Position numbers and translations under genes: made by a program
Shown: piece by piece, positions 45,475 through 46,590 of the stretch
How positions within the stretch are numbered: the first letter of the stretch is position 1
How the letters are laid out: each line of letters starts with the position of its first letter
The notes under the pieces: model-generated
Told to the model about the DNA's origin: nothing
Database searches by the model: none
What the model saw: the letters and a program-made list of their open reading frames with translations, nothing else
Origin: Chthonomonadales bacterium
GTDB lineage: Bacteria; Armatimonadota; Chthonomonadetes; Chthonomonadales; CAJBBX01
Direction of reading: 5' to 3'
Assembly (NCBI GenBank): GCA_027459625.1
Contig: DAIDHP010000032.1
Location: 1 to 46,590 of the forward strand
DNA length: 46,590 nucleotides

Positions 45475-45593
45475 GTCCGGGGAATATCACGCAGAGCCGC
45501 AGAGCCGCGATTTTTTGGTTTTGTGTTTTATGCCGTCGGTGATGACCGACCGATAATTTGGAATTTTGCCCTCCGTCGGAACAACCAATGTAG

Positions 45594-45614
45594 GGGCGAC
45601 CCTTGTGGTCGCCC
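45594..45614 (+). repeat. Palindromic repeat, copy 2
   Basis: Same 21 bases as copy 1, in the same orientation, preceded by AACCAATGTAG. Confidence 0.85.
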
Positions 45615-45697
45615 GCAACGTATTGGTTGCCCGAAATTGAATGTATTACGGATGATTGCCTCGATGCCGGATTTGTAATGCATCCCCCATCCCTCAT

Positions 45698-45756
45698 GGT
45701 GCGTGATTCGATGGCGGTTTCGTTGCCGGGGTTTCGGGCGACCACAAGGGATCGCC
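45698..45756 (-). repeat. Direct repeat unit A with inverted copy 3 of the palindrome
   Basis: A 59-base unit starting GGTGCGTGATTCGATG and ending in the palindrome with loop ACAAG, so opposite in orientation to copies 1 and 2. The stem has one inserted base (GGATCGCC). Confidence 0.75.
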
Positions 45757-45849
45757 CCTACGAATGTTGCGAAATATGGTGCGCGGTGGGGTGCGCAATG
45801 ATGAATTCATGTGTTGTTTCACGCTTTGGTTTTATCCCATTCCCCGCAC

Positions 45850-45908
45850 GGTGCGTGATTCGATGACGGTTTCATTTGCCGGGGTAGCGGGCGACCACAA
45901 GGGTCGCC
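45850..45908 (-). repeat. Direct repeat unit B with inverted copy 4 of the palindrome
   Basis: About 85 percent like unit A and 152 bases downstream. The palindrome's last base is changed (GGTCGCCG). Confidence 0.75.
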
Positions 45909-46074
45909 GCCACGTAACGTTCCATACATCAATACATGGGCCGCTGCGGCTCCAGTTTCCAACAAACCCAAGACTATTACCGGGATTTTCCAAATATAAG
46001 CAATTTAATACCTGTGAATTATATTGCCATTCTCAAGCTGAAACACTTATGAAAAATAAAAATATTGAAAAAAC

Positions 46075-46105
46075 GCTTGACAATTGTCAAGCCGGATGTT
46101 ACAAT
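46075..46105 (+). promoter_or_regulatory. Consensus promoter overlapped by an 18-bp perfect palindrome
   Basis: TTGACA (46077-46082) and TACAAT (46100-46105) are 17 bases apart. GCTTGACAATTGTCAAGC (46075-46092) is a perfect palindrome covering the -35 box, as expected for a repressor site. Transcription would start near 46112 towards the gene at the right edge. Confidence 0.75.
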
Positions 46106-46111
46106 GCTTGA

Positions 46112-46357
46112 AATATTGAATGCGCATGAATTATACGGGAAAAAGTACGCGAATACATTTTAGTTCATTTTTTTGCTCCTCTGAAAACATACCGACCCTG
46201 AGCGAACCGAGTGTCGCCGGTTGCGGCTCATCCTTTTAATCGCGGGAGTGACATCCCTGCGGCTCCTCGTATCCGAACCGTCTGTCATACAAAAAACGAA
46301 ATATTGCCAAAGTAATCGGTTTTCATCTTTTTGTCGGGAGAAAAGAAAAAGTGCGCT
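46112..46357 (+). other. Leader with two hairpins
   Basis: About 245 bases from the predicted start to the CDS at the edge. Hairpin 1: TGAGC + AACCG (46199-46209) pairs with CGGTT + GCTCA (46218-46230) with a small internal loop. Hairpin 2: CGC + GGGA pairs with TCCC + GCG around 46241-46261. No known riboswitch class recognised. Confidence 0.4.
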
Positions 46358-46590
46358 TTGCAATACCCGTCCCTCGTCGAATTTGTATTTTCATCGATTC
46401 GTCGCCTCCATTCGTCCCTTATTCCGTTTCTCGCCCCGTGCCTCCTCACGGCGGCGGCGCTGCTGGCTGGTTCGCTCGCGCAAGTCGCAGGCGCCCAGAC
46501 AGGAGGCAACGGACGCTGGCAGATCACCGCCCAATACCTGGATTACTCATCCGGACTGCTATCATCAAATCTGTCTTCAACCATTACTGG
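46358..46590 (+). CDS. Secreted protein, N-terminal part (cut by window edge)
   Basis: An open frame runs to the edge. It has a signal peptide: basic SSIRRLHSS, hydrophobic LIPFLAPCLLTAAALLAGSLA and a cut site near VAGAQ, then TGGNGRWQITAQYLDYSSGLLSS. Candidate starts are TTG at 46358 or in-frame TTG at 46331; no ATG exists in this frame, and GGGAG at 46336-46340 lies nearer to the former. A GTG frame at 46351 is also open but has no signal-like sequence. Function unknown because only the start is visible. Confidence 0.5.
   Translation, partial: MQYPSLVEFVFSSIRRLHSSLIPFLAPCLLTAAALLAGSLAQVAGAQTGGNGRWQITAQYLDYSSGLLSSNLSSTIT

Larger units (their letters stand above)
45350..46074. other. Intergenic region with palindromic repeats
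   Basis: 725 bases without a supported gene. It holds four copies of a GGGCGACC/GGTCGCCC palindrome (listed separately), a 59-base direct repeat, a small 8-base tandem (CGCAGAGC twice at about 45490-45505), and AT-rich sequence from about 45960. Short open frames cross the repeats on both strands without ribosome binding sites or family features and are not annotated. Confidence 0.6.

Noticed and set aside
45454-45909. CRISPR array
   Set aside because: Repeats are palindromic but irregularly spaced and inverted, with no constant spacer length.
45764-46111. 115-codon plus-strand frame across the repeat array
   Set aside because: Runs through the palindromic repeats and into the promoter at 46077, so it is unlikely to be translated.

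Overview
The window reads as a mid-GC bacterial chromosome segment with short intergenic gaps and many convergent or divergent gene pairs. No rRNA, tRNA or CRISPR array was recognised. A prepilin-like protein with an H-x9-DG tail, WRGPNRDG-type beta-propellers, Gfo/Idh/MocA and phytanoyl-CoA-dioxygenase family enzymes, GH78 and heparinase-type enzymes and a fused E1 dehydrogenase together suggest Armatimonadota or a Planctomycetes/Verrucomicrobia-like lineage. This placement is an inference from gene families.

Left part (1-10 kb): the extreme left edge carries what looks like the 5' end of a group IIC intron on the minus strand, directly behind the intrinsic terminator of an exported aldose 1-epimerase. 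Next come a Rpn/DUF4351-type nuclease gene split by a -1 frameshift, a Gfo/Idh/MocA oxidoreductase, mnmE, a fused E1 alpha-beta 2-oxoacid dehydrogenase, a family-2 O-methyltransferase and a divergent DeoR regulator. The mnmE promoter is embedded in the terminator of the E1 gene.

Middle (10-25 kb): a Rieske oxygenase converges on a short-chain dehydrogenase. The dehydrogenase lies downstream of a compact unit: consensus promoter, ~145-nt leader, 45-codon basic ORF, intrinsic terminator. Then follow a UPF0173 hydrolase, rodA, a second Gfo/Idh/MocA gene, a PhyH-type dioxygenase, maf, a Ca2+/H+ exchanger, a prepilin-like protein, a 32-codon membrane protein ending next to a GGDEF cyclase, and a plus-strand group with a C11 (clostripain) lipoprotein peptidase, a GNAT acetyltransferase, an unrecognised exported protein and a DinB protein.

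Right part (25-46.6 kb): a minus-strand block runs from a secreted beta-propeller through a heparinase II/III-like protein, a GH78 alpha-L-rhamnosidase and a second beta-propeller to an ABC ATPase and gpsA. It looks like a locus for breaking down a rhamnose- and uronate-containing polysaccharide. On the plus strand follow a MarR regulator, a MacA-like adaptor with a very long coiled coil, a MacB-type ATPase and permease and two tandem MFS exporters, forming a multidrug or metabolite efflux module. A Tat-exported GH36-like glycosidase and queG come next. The last 1.2 kb is mostly non-coding: four palindromic repeats in inverted pairs, then a consensus promoter overlapping an 18-bp palindrome, a leader with two hairpins, and the start of a secreted protein cut by the window edge.
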